A stretch of 64,000 bases of DNA from assembly GCA_008477525.1 (NCBI GenBank), contig SPDT01000009.1:744001-808000 (forward strand), in the 5' to 3' direction. This DNA is from Hypomyces perniciosus (lineage: Eukaryota; Ascomycota; Sordariomycetes; Hypocreales; Hypocreaceae). The notes beneath the pieces were generated by a model that did not search any database, was not told where the DNA came from, and saw only the letters and a list, made by a program, of their open reading frames with translations. The stretch's first letter is position 1, and every line of letters begins with the position of its first letter. The translations under genes and the position numbers were made by a program. Below are positions 1 to 10,399 of this stretch, one piece after another.

Positions 1-1440
1 TTGGAGGACTGCCCCTCCTTCGAGATTACGAGTACTTCCAGCTTGGTACTTGGCAGTTGGTTCGGAGCGCTCCACATGACAAGGCAGGGATGCTCTCACT
101 GGCAGGACGCACGCTTGTTCTCCAGTGGGGCATTAGTTGCAGATCTCGCCGAGATGTGCAGGGTGCTAGGAACATGGTTCTCCGTACGCCATTGCTGAGA
201 TGGCGCGCTTGTCAGTGCCAGCCACAACAGGCCATGTATTCTTGCAACCATTCCACGCCCCTAGGTACGTACCGACTGCTACGTGCACACCACTGTATTC
301 CTCAGCCTGATCTGCAGACACCCCACCGGTTGAAGGGACCCACCGCACCAACAGAACGGAGTACGGAGAATCAGTTCCACAATCGCACGCCTCATTACAA
401 AGTGGAAATGAGCGTGGTTAATTTTGGCTCACAATGGCTGATGTTGATGGATCAAAGATGTGTCTAGAGCGGCTGAAAGTCGCCCCCGCTGGTATTGTGG
501 TGTATTTCGTCGGTGGTAGCCAGCGGAAGAGTTACCCGGTCTGTTCTGGACTGCCTGCACGGGACCCCCAGGGGCATCATTATAACAAGTTCTTTACAGG
601 AACCCTTTGATCATGTTGATGAGCCGCACTGTTGGCGTTACCAGGCGGGATTTAGACCTATAGGGAATAGAAAGTACCCGGATTATTAAGATCTTGACAC
701 TAGAGGCAGTGTTGCATCAGAAACGCGACAGGCACATTCATGGCCATAGATCCGTGACTATGCCATCACGTCACTGAGAACATTTCCCCGGTACAGGTAT
801 CAAATGCAACATAACCTGCGCTAAGTTATACACCTCACTTTTGCTGGCCCGGTATAACGGTTTGACAACAGGTTTGTCTCGATCGACCCGCCTACCAAGG
901 GTCATTTGCGCATCGGAGACCCTTTGCACACGGTCTTGTTACATACTCTCTACAACATCGACTCTCTCCCCTAGCTGGCCTCACCGGAAGATTCCTAATA
1001 GTGTTTTTAGCCAAGAGAGAAATAAATAATCCCTCTATCTTCATATTAGAATAGGAAACTAGAATATTCGGCAAAATGCTAGTAAACGAGGTTGCTAAGG
1101 TTTCCCTTGGATGTCTACTATGGAGATTCTATCTTAAACTCCTGTATTCATCGGGAACAACATAGACACGTCCCCGATTACAAGATAAATATACTGAAAA
1201 ACTATTAATTCTACATATAATATGGGCCCCCTGCGTTGGGTCTTCAAACGAAACGCCCTTGTGCTAAAGTGAAACAGCCCAACAATGACAAGAAATATTA
1301 AAGGGGGTAAACAACAGTATACGTGATGTATTTTTAAAAAGGCACTAAAACTCCTTCCTATAGATCCGCCTTCACCTCTTGTCAGCTAAGCCATTCAGCA
1401 AAGAGGAGAAAAAAGTGGCAGCGATGCTACATTAAGCGAT
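1..1440. other. Gene-poor stretch, no supported gene
   Basis: No open frame here has an ATG start plus a recognisable domain or splice pattern. The part from about 256 to 320 resembles 44111-44180 (shared tracts such as TCCTCAGCCTGATC), which suggests a worn dispersed repeat. Beyond about 1020 the DNA becomes AT-rich, as expected of a 3' flank of the minus-strand gene that follows. Confidence 0.5.
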
Positions 1441-1471
1441 TCAAATTTATTCCTCATCCCGACCCGGGCCA

Positions 1472-1762
1472 TCAAGCCTTGATATCCTCGCTCTTAGTGC
1501 TTTCAACCTTTCTTTTCTCGAATCTCCGGGCGCCCCAATACGACCTTCCCTCCACGAAGCCATTCATGACGAGGAAGTCGTGCAAGTTCATGTAATCCAG
1601 GGGAAGCCATTCGCCCTCCTTCCGCTTCCCAGTAAAACTCATGTTGACCCAGTCGCGACTCTCCTCCTTTATTTCGTAGCCCCTAAAGTCGCGCAACGTC
1701 TTGACCAGCTCTTTGCGCTCGTCGACGGTGTCGCAAACGATGATGCTGTCGAACTCGCTCAT
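1472..1762 (-). CDS. Small hypothetical protein, 96 aa
   Basis: The ATG-initiated frame of 96 codons has strongly biased, protein-like composition: acidic and basic residues alternate and the sequence opens MSEFDSIIVCDTVDERKELV. I recognise no family. A probable intron lies in the 5' leader (minus strand 1830..1782, 49 nt, donor GTAAGT, acceptor CTTACAG). Joining the exons places an upstream ATG at about 1900 that is out of frame with this one, so the leader may carry an upstream ORF. A TA-flanked inverted-repeat element (1875-2323) begins 113 bp upstream of the start codon and may supply part of the leader or promoter. No signal peptide or membrane segment is visible; a soluble cytoplasmic or nuclear protein is the default inference. 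Confidence 0.5.
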   Translation of the reverse strand: MSEFDSIIVCDTVDERKELVKTLRDFRGYEIKEESRDWVNMSFTGKRKEGEWLPLDYMNLHDFLVMNGFVEGRSYWGARRFEKRKVESTKSEDIKA

Positions 1763-1781
1763 TTTGTGTGTGGTCTGGAGA

Positions 1782-1830
1782 CTGTAAGCATTTTTGCCGG
1801 TAATGGATTATGGGTTATGGCCGGACTTAC
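1782..1830 (-). other. Probable 5'-leader intron
   Basis: On the minus strand the donor GTAAGT (1830-1825) and acceptor CTTACAG (ending 1782) bound 49 nt just upstream of the small ORF's ATG. This matches the intron size seen in other genes of the window. Confidence 0.45.
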
Positions 1831-1874
1831 CTGGATGAATCTGTTGAATTTTTGGTATTTCGTGTTTGTGTGTA

Positions 1875-2323
1875 CAGTAGAGGCCGAAATGGGTGTCCGC
1901 ATTTTGTATGTATAGAAAGTGTCTGGGCACAGACCATGCCTCTGATTTCTGTAGCCGATACTTCCATAAACACGCCTTCTTAATGTTTACCTAATATTAC
2001 ATAAGAACAATTTCGCCATTGTCATACAGAAGGGAACGGCAAGAAACAGCCGAAAGTCGCTCTAAGCTCTGTATTAATAGAAAAGGTTTTAGATCAATAA
2101 GTGCTGTGTTTTTAAGTTGCTATTTCTGACTTTTAAGAATAAGAAAGATCAAAATCTTAACATATAACATTAAAAAGCCACAAATGGCTTTTGTTAGGCT
2201 AATGTTAACGAATAACCTGACAAGCCTCATTCTATAGTACTAGTTACAGCAGGCAGCAGTCTGGTCCGTGCCCAGAGAGTTGCTAAACACGCAAATGGCG
2301 GACACTGGTTTCGGCCGCTACTG
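1875..2323. mobile_element. MITE with long terminal inverted repeats and TA duplication
   Basis: The left end CAGTAGAGGCCGAAATGGGT and the right end, read on the other strand as CAGTAGCGGCCGAAACCAGT, are near-perfect inverted copies. TA dinucleotides flank both sides (1873-1874 and 2324-2325). Similarity between the arms extends inward in diluted form for roughly 100 bp or more, including the shared CTGTGCCCAG-like tract. The interior has no coding potential. A CAG terminus with TA target duplication fits a non-autonomous Tc1/mariner or pogo-type element of 449 bp. Confidence 0.8.
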
Positions 2324-2329
2324 TATGTG

Positions 2330-3500
2330 CACAAGATGAAGTTGTGGAAAATACAAGTTCAAAGAACCTGCTTCAGAATAGGCCTGTTTGCCTTTTTCGT
2401 ATAGGACTGAGATGAGAGTTGACAGCAAAGTTAGTGTCCCAAAGACGAGTGCTAATCTAGAGAGATTAGGGGAGCCTTTGAGGCGATAACATGCTATATA
2501 GGAAGAGAAGGGAAATCCTATCTATAACAGGGGCGCATAATGAGGCATTTATATATTGGAAAATGCGGAAGCGCGGTCACTGGGCCGACCTGATCTGTAC
2601 ATAGCTTCTTTAACCTAGCATAGCACGTCATCTTGCCCTAACAGGATTGGCGGCCGTTGCGCCGTACCACGTTAATTGCAACAACAACGCTCCACAATAA
2701 GTCAGAAAGTAAAAATATATTGAGAGTAAATAACTTTAATGCAACCGTAAATGTGATACATATATAACCAAAGTCCATGGTAATCTATTTTTATAATATT
2801 TTGTGAGGATTCTGAAGAGTGCTTCTTAAATGAAGATACATAGCACAAAATCCTAAAGACAGTGTTAGTAATGTAATATGTCCCACTGTAAGCCACACCC
2901 GCAACTACGAGTTATGCCTAGCTTTTGTGCCGAGTATGCATCTTTTTGCGCTTTTTGCGCTAGCCAAAACTGGAGTCTACACTTTCCACTCAGACTTTGA
3001 GGCTATTTTCGGATGTTCGCAAGCACGTTCTGGGCTCGCAATTCAGCCGCCATTTACGGCATCGGGTCACCACCCTGCCTCCCCACAGCTCCATCGGCTG
3101 TGAATAAATGACAAGCGGTGTTGAGGACGTCGATTCTGAGCGCTAGGGCATTCGTGGGCGCAACCGGCCTCTGCAGCGCCATGTTAAGCCTGCATTTGGC
3201 CAACGTGGCGTAGGGTATTCGGAATCCGTTAGCATATGTACACACTCGAAATAGGCGGTGTGCCTTGCCTCACACTCTTACATCCAACAGCCCAAGTGGC
3301 CGTGTGTACGGAGTACATATCACAGTAGTGTCGGAGAATGAATCCCGGGTTCTCTCCAAGGGAGCTTGTCTATCTGCCTGGCAATATCCACTCCCCGGGG
3401 ATGACCTAACTGTTCCTAGACGCTCTGCTACGACGCACAAGGCTTTCATTTGCTAGACAGAGAGGTCTGGACTCCTACAACCCCACCATCAGCCTGGTGT
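2330..3500. other. Intergenic, AT-rich; no supported gene
   Basis: Short frames occur on both strands, but none combines an ATG with domain-like content or splice sites. From about 2700 to 2900 the DNA is very AT-rich. Confidence 0.45.
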
Positions 3501-3509
3501 TAGAGTTTC

Positions 3510-3710
3510 TTGCCAATTACAGGTGCAGACCCCGTTTCAGACACACCTTTGGGCAATCGTGAGCTCCCTCCCGAAGACTGTGAAGCACCAGACTTCCCTG
3601 ACTTAGGCTACCCAACGACGGACGAATCAGCCAAGGCAGATTTGAATGATTTGAAGAGGACTATCGAGCATAGGAAAGCATTTGTAGAGATGGATGTACA
3701 ATCCGCCTAG
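3510..3710 (+). other. Coding-like exon fragment of unknown origin
   Basis: An open stretch of about 66 codons ends at TAG 3708-3710 and reads with protein-like, charged content (for example a KADLNDLKRTIEHRKAF segment). It has no ATG at its start and an in-frame stop lies just upstream. A splice acceptor-like ATTACAG precedes it. It could be the last exon of a degraded gene or a chance frame. Confidence 0.25.
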
Positions 3711-3836
3711 TGTGTTTAGTTGGCGTAATAAATAACGCCACACCTCCGATTCAAAGGTTGGTTAATCAATCAATCTCCCGCCACCAAGGCACTCGTTACG
3801 TCTTCCCCCCGAGTTGCTTCATTATTTGGCTACAGT

Positions 3837-3844
3837 TATAAATA
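3837..3844 (+). promoter_or_regulatory. TATA box candidate of the Ca2+-ATPase gene
   Basis: TATAAATA lies about 195 nt upstream of the ATG at 4039, with CT-rich DNA between them. No ATG occurs between this site and the start codon, so the leader would be free of upstream ORFs. Confidence 0.4.
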
Positions 3845-4038
3845 CTTGAACAGACAGGTCATACATCAGCACTGTTGTTAGCAACCTTCGAGCAATCAGG
3901 ATAGGGCTCTCTTTTCCCCTTAGCGCCGCCCTTATCCCATCATCACCGACATTGTTTCCTCTCCTCTGTCTCCCCTCCAGTTTAGCTCAAGCCGCCTCGA
4001 AAGGCAGACATTTGTTCGCGCCTCGTCCTGAGGCAGAG

Positions 4039-7000
4039 ATGAGCTCCAGTACTTGTGACGCGCCCGGTACTGGCTTGCTCGCGCCCCCGATATGTCCGCG
4101 ACCGAGACAAGACCCAGTTAACCCAAAAAACGCCAACTGTTCGTTCAATTCAGGCGGTGATACCACGGTAGTCGCTTCTAGCTCAACTCAAACAAATGAA
4201 TACAAGATGTCGCCGGCAAACGATAAGACCATGAATGATGACACCGTGTTGAGTCCCGACGCCGGAACCGAAGAGGACTTCCAGGTCGAAGACAACCCGT
4301 TCGCCTTCATGCCCGGCCAGCTGAACAAGATGTTCAACCCAAAGAATCTTTCCGCGTTCTATCAATTGGGTGGCATGCGTGGCTTTGAAAGGGGTTTACG
4401 AACCGATCGCAAAGCTGGACTGAGTACCGATGAGAATCGACTTGAGGGCTATGTCACGTTTGGCGAGGCCACGTCAAAAAAGGGTGGCAAGCTGGTACCT
4501 GCAGACGTGACCGCCGAGCCTGCGCATCATCCGACAATTCGTACGACGTCTCGTATAACCTCGAGATCGAACCAGACCCCCGAAAGTTTCCAAGACCGAT
4601 ACCGCGTTTTCAGAGACAATCGACTACCTGAAAAGAAGGGCAAGAGCTTGTTGGAACTCATGTGGATTACGTACAATGACAAGGTTTTGATTCTTTTGTC
4701 CATTGCTGCCGCCATCAGTCTTGCTGTTGGCCTTTACCAGACCTTTGCTGGGCAACACAAAGACGGTGAGCCAAAAGTGGAATGGGTCGAGGGTGTTGCC
4801 ATTATTGTTGCCATTGCCATCGTCGTCATTGTCGGATCACTCAACGATTATTCCAAGGAACGGCAGTTTGCGAAACTAAATAAGAAGAAACAAGATCGAA
4901 ACATCAAGGTCGTGCGTTCTGGAACAAGAATGGAGATTTCTGTCTACGATGTCATGGTTGGCGATGTGGTTCACCTGGAGCCTGGTGATTTGGTTCCTGT
5001 CGACGGGATTCTCATCGAGGGATTTGACGTGAAATGCGATGAGTCTCAGACAACTGGCGAGTCAGATATTATCCGCAAACGACCTGCCGACGAAGTATTC
5101 GAAGCTATCGAGAACAACGAAAACCTCAAGAAAATGGACCCCTTTATTCAGTCTGGTGCCCGAATCATGGAGGGTGTTGGCACATTTATGGTCACGTCAA
5201 CTGGTGTCTACTCATCTTATGGCAAGACTCTCATGGCACTCAACGAGGACCCGGAGATGACTCCTCTGCAGGCCAAGCTCAACGTTATTGCCACATACAT
5301 TGCCAAGCTTGGTGGTGCTGCTGGTCTGGCCTTGTTTCTTGTCCTCTTTATCCAGTTCCTCGTGCGCTTGCCTGGTCAAGACAATCTAACACCCGCTGAA
5401 AAGGGACAAAACTTCCTCAACATATTCATTGTAGTGGTCACAATCATTGTCGTTGCCGTTCCTGAAGGTCTCCCCCTTGCCGTAACACTGGCTCTGGCCT
5501 TCGCTACAACCCGCATGTTGAAGGACGCCAACTTGGTGCGACACTTGAAAGCTTGCGAGGTCATGGGCAATGCAACAACAATCTGCTCGGATAAGACGGG
5601 AACTCTCACACAGAACAAGATGCAAGTCGTGGCTGGAATCATTGGAACTAAGCACAAATTTGGCGGATCTCGTCAAGATGACAAACCCGATGCCCAGCTT
5701 GATGAAAAACAACCAGGAAGCGGCGGCATGTCTGCTTCCGAATCCGTCAAGATGCTCAGTGCCCCCGTCAAGGACCTGTTGTTGAAGTCTATTGCCTTGA
5801 ACTCCACCGCTTTCGAAGGCGAAGTTGACGGAGAAAAGACGTTTATCGGCTCGAAGACGGAGACCGCTCTTCTTATCTTTGCTAGAGCTCATTTGGGTAT
5901 GGGTCCTGTTAGTGAGCTACGAGAGAATGCCGCAACGCTGCAAATCATCCCCTTTGACTCCGGCCGCAAGTGCATGGGTATCGTTGCTCAACTTCCAAAC
6001 GGAATGGCTAGGCTCTACGTCAAGGGTGCTTCGGAAATCTTGCTTGCTAAGTGCACGCAAACTCTACAAGACCCGACTATGGATGCTACCACCGTCCAAA
6101 TGACGACTGAGAATGTGGAAACGATCAACCAGCTCATTTATTCCTATGCGACCCGCTCCCTGCGAACCATTGGCATCTGCTACAAGGATTTCGAAGCCTG
6201 GCCTCCACGCACCGTTCGCAAAGGTGGAGGTAAAGGAGAGATTCTGTTTGAGGATTTGTTCCAGAACATGACTTTCATCAGCGTGGTGGGTATTCAAGAT
6301 CCCCTTCGTGAAGGCGTCTTCGTGGCTGTCCAGCTGTGCCAAAAGGCTGGTGTGGTCGTCCGCATGGTCACTGGCGACAACAAGATTACTGCCCAGGCTA
6401 TTGCCAAGGAGTGCGGCATCCTGCAGCCTGACAGTCTTGTCATGGAAGGCCCGGATTTCCGCAACTTGAGCACGTACGAGCAAAACGAAATCATCCCCAG
6501 GCTGCACGTGCTCGCAAGATCCAGCCCACAGGATAAGCGCATCCTTGTCAAGAGACTCAAGGACATGGGTGAGACTGTTGCTGTTACCGGTGACGGTACC
6601 AATGATGCCCCTGCTCTGAAGATGGCCGACGTTGGTTTCTCTATGGGTATTGCTGGTACTGAAGTTGCCAAGGAAGCGTCAGCTATCATCTTGATGGATG
6701 ACAACTTCGCTAGCATTGTCAAGGCTCTCAAATGGGGTCGTGCTGTCAACGATGCTGTCAAGCGTTTCCTACAGTTCCAGCTGACCGTCAACATCACTGC
6801 CGTCGTGCTCACCTTTGTCACTGCAGTTTCAAGCGATAGAGAACAGTCAGTTCTGACAGCAGTTCAGTTGCTGTGGGTTAACCTGATCATGGATACGCTG
6901 GCAGCGCTGGCTCTTGCAACCGACCCGCCACAGGAGAGTGTTCTAGACAGGAAGCCCGAGCTCAAGGGCTCCTCCATCATCTCCCCAACTATGTGGAAGA

Positions 7001-8013
7001 TGATCATTGGTCAAGCAATCTATCAGCTCGCCATTACCTTCATGTTGTACTACGGCGCCAACAAGGTTATCGATCCCTTTTTGGGCCCCAACCCCAGACC
7101 AGAAGACATCCCCGGTAAGAAAGACATTGATATGCTGGTCTTCAATACGTTTGTGTGGATGCAGATCTTCAACCAATGGAAGTAAGTAAACTTGATTATC
7201 TTGAGCTGTGGACTTGCAATATGCTAACATGCCGGTAGCAACCGTCGCTTGGACAACAAGTTCAACATCTTTGAGGGTTTGATGCGGAATTGGTTCTTTA
7301 TTGCCATCAGCACCATTATGTGTGGAGGCCAGGTATTGATCATCTTTGTTGGTGGCGCTGCTTTCCAGATTGCCCCCAAGAGGCAGCTCCCTGTCATGTG
7401 GGGCATTGCTATCGTTCTTGGCTTCCTCTCGATTCCCTTTGGAGTCTTGATTCGCCTTGTCCCAGATCGGGTGGTCGTGGCTATGGTGCCAGCTTTCCTC
7501 AAGCGCAGGGCGAAACAGGTTCCCGGCTTAACGATTTCGGATGAAGAAATGGACATGTACCCAGAGCCGTTGGTTGATGTCCGCGACGAACTCAACTTCC
7601 TTAGGCGCATGAAGGGAGGGCGCCTGAATAACCTGAAGTTCGCCATTCAGCACCCCAAGGAGATGATTCAGCGATCGAGAAGTCCATCTCACTCTCGATC
7701 CAACTCTGTCAACGCGTCTGATACACCAGCACGTGAGGATGGCTTCCCGTCGCCGTCCACCACGCTGGTATCGCCGCAGCAGTCTAGGTCAAATCGGTCA
7801 AGATCCAACTCAGCCCTGGGAGCACCGACTGTCATGGCCGGTATTGTGGCAGCCGGAGTGGCGGCAGGATGGTCACCAATCGGTCGACCGTCGGCGGAGG
7901 ATAGAGAACAGTGGATACAGCAACAGCATCAGCGAACAAGATCAGAAGGAAACTCAGAAGCAGGGGACGGGCCAGTTGGTTTACAAAGAAGCGAGGCGCA
8001 GAAACCGGCGTAA
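4039..8013 (+). CDS. PMC1: PMC1-type P-type Ca2+-transporting ATPase
   Basis: Two exons, 4039..7181 and 7239..8013, encode about 1305 residues; the 57-nt intron (GTAAGT...GGTAG, branch GCTAACA) joins QW-N-NRRLD in frame. P2B hallmarks are present: the PEGLP transmembrane loop near residue 475, the phosphorylation motif SDKTGTLT with the catalytic Asp at about 518, and the hinge TGDGTNDAP at about 850-858. Hydrophobic segments flank these in the usual 2+2+6 arrangement. Enzymes of this family use ATP to pump Ca2+ from the cytosol into the vacuole or out of the cell; I cannot tell which membrane from sequence alone. The 4039 ATG was chosen as the first in-frame ATG; the open frame upstream of it lacks one. 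The Ser/Arg-rich C-terminal tail is longer than in yeast Pmc1. No obvious damage is seen. Fungi often carry several paralogues, so exact orthology is unproven. Confidence 0.95.
7182..7238 (+). other. Intron of the Ca2+-ATPase gene
   Basis: The 57-nt intron has donor GTAAGT, branch-like GCTAACA at about 7223 and acceptor GGTAG. Removing it completes an Asn codon and continues the conserved region after the last long hydrophobic block. Confidence 0.9.
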
Positions 8014-9320
8014 ACGGACTAATGGGGACTTTGTATCATACGGGAATCCTCTATGTTCTTTATTAATATTTTATCGTGTTTGTTTCTGGTTGGGCTAGCT
8101 ATTAGTACTATTGGGACACCGGCCTATGGAAGGCGGTTAACATCACATCCATCGACTTGATGATTGTCAATATTGATATTGACAGTTTGTCGAGAGGGAA
8201 ATGTATGCACACACACACACACACAAACCACATCGAAGCGAACTTATAGGTAGGGCGTGTGGTAGCACGGCTAATAGAACCACGAAGCGACTAGAGAAAA
8301 TACATAAAAGACACTGCGGATCATTTGATCATGATGCCGAAAGCCAGATTGAACAATTTCTAGCTTCGTAGCTTTCCAGAGCCCGTAACTGACAAGCTAG
8401 GGTTGGAGAGTTGAAAAGGAAGAAGGTTGATGTGTCTTAAACTAAAACTACTTGCTTATCTTTTATAGCTAAAAAAAGAGAGATGCATGTGTGTTGGGCA
8501 TATCAGTTAGTCCCGACAAAATAGAGAAGAAGAATTCGGTGGTAGTCGTACTGCCAGATGTTGGAATGATTAGAGATTGGGTATGCAAGGGAGACATTCA
8601 TCCTACGCGAAGCGAAACAGAACACGCGTCGTCCCCTTTCTACGATAAAAGACTGGAAGGAAATCGAATGAGGATCAAGAACAGAGGTCCGGCAACATAG
8701 GGAATAAGGAACACGAGAAATTGAGCGGAATTCCAGGTGCCTAGAAATGCCCTATCGTTGTGATACGTTCAGACTGATTACGCGATCGTGTTACGCGGCG
8801 CTTACACAGCCTGAAAAAGGTTAAAAACATACTTTATCATTTCCTAATATTGACTCCTCATATATTTCTTATGTTGAAGTTAACAGGGGCAATGCTGCGT
8901 TACTAAGGCATAGACTTCGCGTTGAAAGCGTTGACGGATTTCCGCCGGCAGCAAAATAGAAACACTAACAACTATAGTTGAATTGATTTGTAGCTAGGTC
9001 CTGTGTGATAGGATGGTATACACGAGGAGAGGTCTCAAGATCTCTGTGAGGAAAACCAGCCAATATACGAGCAAATCCGGTCACCGACATCAGATATAGA
9101 AGTTAACAGAGATGAAGGATCAAGATGCAGTTTTGGCCGTATGTTACGAGATAACTGTTGACTATACGGCCACATTACGCAACAGTTGCAATTGGCTATC
9201 AACCCAAACAAAGTGAAGCTGCGCGTTCGCCGATGTATAGGCTAATTGTGGTTGATGGCTGGAGATCTCTCAACACATTATCCGCTGGCTCCTTTTCACA
9301 TAATTCTCTTAGCCTTGGTT
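8014..9320. other. 3' flank and gene-free region
   Basis: A short CA dinucleotide microsatellite lies at about 8207-8225. No frame with an ATG and recognisable content was found. The region probably includes the 3' UTR of the Ca2+-ATPase gene. Confidence 0.5.
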
Positions 9321-9321
9321 T

Positions 9322-9624
9322 TCAGGTTTCTCTGCAATCTAACCCCCTTTTTGTGCACGTAGTACAAGGCTTATTACTCGCACGCGAACATTTCACCTTT
9401 CTGAAGCGGCAATATCCACATGCATTTTTCCGAACTCCCTTTACATCCGCAGCACAAGGTTCAGTGCGATTACAGCGACACTTCTTCCTCCTTTGTCTGC
9501 AGGGCTGGCAATGCCTTGGGTTACGATATATCTCCCCAACGCTGCGTTTGGGTGAAATAGGGCGAGTATTAGTTATGGTATCCTGAAAAATGTGCATTTG
9601 GAGTAACTGACGAAAGAGGGGCAT
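9322..9624 (-). CDS. Zn2Cys6 DNA-binding domain without effector domain
   Basis: The ATG frame of about 100 residues ends in an intact fungal binuclear zinc cluster of spacing CX2CX6CX7CX2CX6C (CGYCRFRKVKC... to ...TKRGLDC), the signature of Gal4-type DNA-binding proteins. Just before it is a second CX2CX6C half-cluster (CQPCRQRRKKC) without the matching second half. The frame stops three residues after the cluster. There is no linker, coiled coil or fungal-specific regulatory domain, and no clear donor that would extend it. It is either a truncated gene or a pseudogene. It overlaps the end of another same-strand frame (9569-10099), and a splice could join them, but I found no convincing donor. 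Confidence 0.5.
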   Translation of the reverse strand: MPLFRQLLQMHIFQDTITNTRPISPKRSVGEIYRNPRHCQPCRQRRKKCRCNRTEPCAADVKGVRKNACGYCRFRKVKCSRASNKPCTTCTKRGLDCRET

Positions 9625-10099
9625 TGCATGGCGGTGGCAATTGCGTAGGTAGTTGTTGCCAGCTAGGCTTCTGGTTGTATTCTCGCAGATGACTATCTTG
9701 TAGTGATGGGTAGGGCAGTCCACTGGGACCCAACAGCAAGATGGATAAACTCCGTTTCAACTTCTCTGTTTGTGGTTGTGGTCGCATTTCAGGCTTCATC
9801 AGATCTGCAACGCAGCGCAAAGCCCAAGATCCAGTGGAGATAAGGCTGCCTTGAAACTCAGACCGACGAAGAACCCACCCAAGAAGTTGAATGGCTTTGC
9901 AAGTAGATCCAGCTCGCGCGTTGATTCCACTGCAAATAGTCCTAGCATAGATTCCTTTGTGCTTTTGCCCCCAACCTAGGCCCTTGTCATGGCTAGGGTG
10001 GCAGCGTCCTCCCTGGTAAACAAGGTAAGCTTCGATGAATTCAGATCCTGGAGTGTCGTCTGCTCCCCAGATGCAAACCCAGCTGTCACTGGAAGACAT
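9569..10099 (-). CDS. Hypothetical protein, 176 aa
   Basis: The ATG frame (MSSSDSWVCIWGADDTPGSE...) runs 176 codons with even, protein-like composition. I do not recognise it. Its 3' end overlaps by 56 bp, in another frame, the ATG of the zinc-cluster ORF on the same strand, so the two may be parts of one gene whose intron I could not place. A short MITE (10240-10381) lies 141 bp upstream of its start, like the MITEs upstream of two other minus-strand genes here. It may also be a chance open frame in relic DNA. Confidence 0.35.
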   Translation of the reverse strand: MSSSDSWVCIWGADDTPGSEFIEAYLVYQGGRCHPSHDKGLGWGQKHKGIYARTICSGINARAGSTCKAIQLLGWVLRRSEFQGSLISTGSWALRCVADLMKPEMRPQPQTEKLKRSLSILLLGPSGLPYPSLQDSHLREYNQKPSWQQLPTQLPPPCNAPLSSVTPNAHFSGYHN

Positions 10100-10239
10100 T
10101 TTCGATCGTTTGATCCAAGAGGAAATTTGCACTGGTATTTAAATTCAATATGTATATATAGTCAACTGATATGCGTAATTTAGATTAGTAAGGGAGATGT
10201 AACGCAAATGATCCCAACCAGTCAAATCTAGTACTATTA

Positions 10240-10381
10240 CATGCCGCAAAGATCACAAATGTTAGTTTAGTACGAGGCCTACATCCCGATTTTATATAGA
10301 AATGTACTTTGTATTATTGACCAATTAAAAATCAGGATATGGGTCTTGTACTAAACGAATATTTGTGGTCCTTGCGGCATA
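10240..10381. mobile_element. MITE, short copy (142 bp)
   Basis: The ends are inverted: CATGCCGCAAAGATCACAAA at the left and, read on the other strand, ATGCCGCAAGGACCACAAAT at the right. The inversion continues inward for about 60 bp with several mismatches. TA flanks both sides (10238-10239, 10382-10383). It belongs to the same family as the element at 46370-46697. It has no coding capacity, so it depends on a transposase in trans. Confidence 0.8.
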
Positions 10382-10399
10382 TAATATAGGGATGTATGA

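Noticed and set aside
5386..6821. Antisense frames of 147-175 codons within the Ca2+-ATPase gene
   Set aside because: They are on the opposite strand of a highly conserved ATPase and have no independent support.
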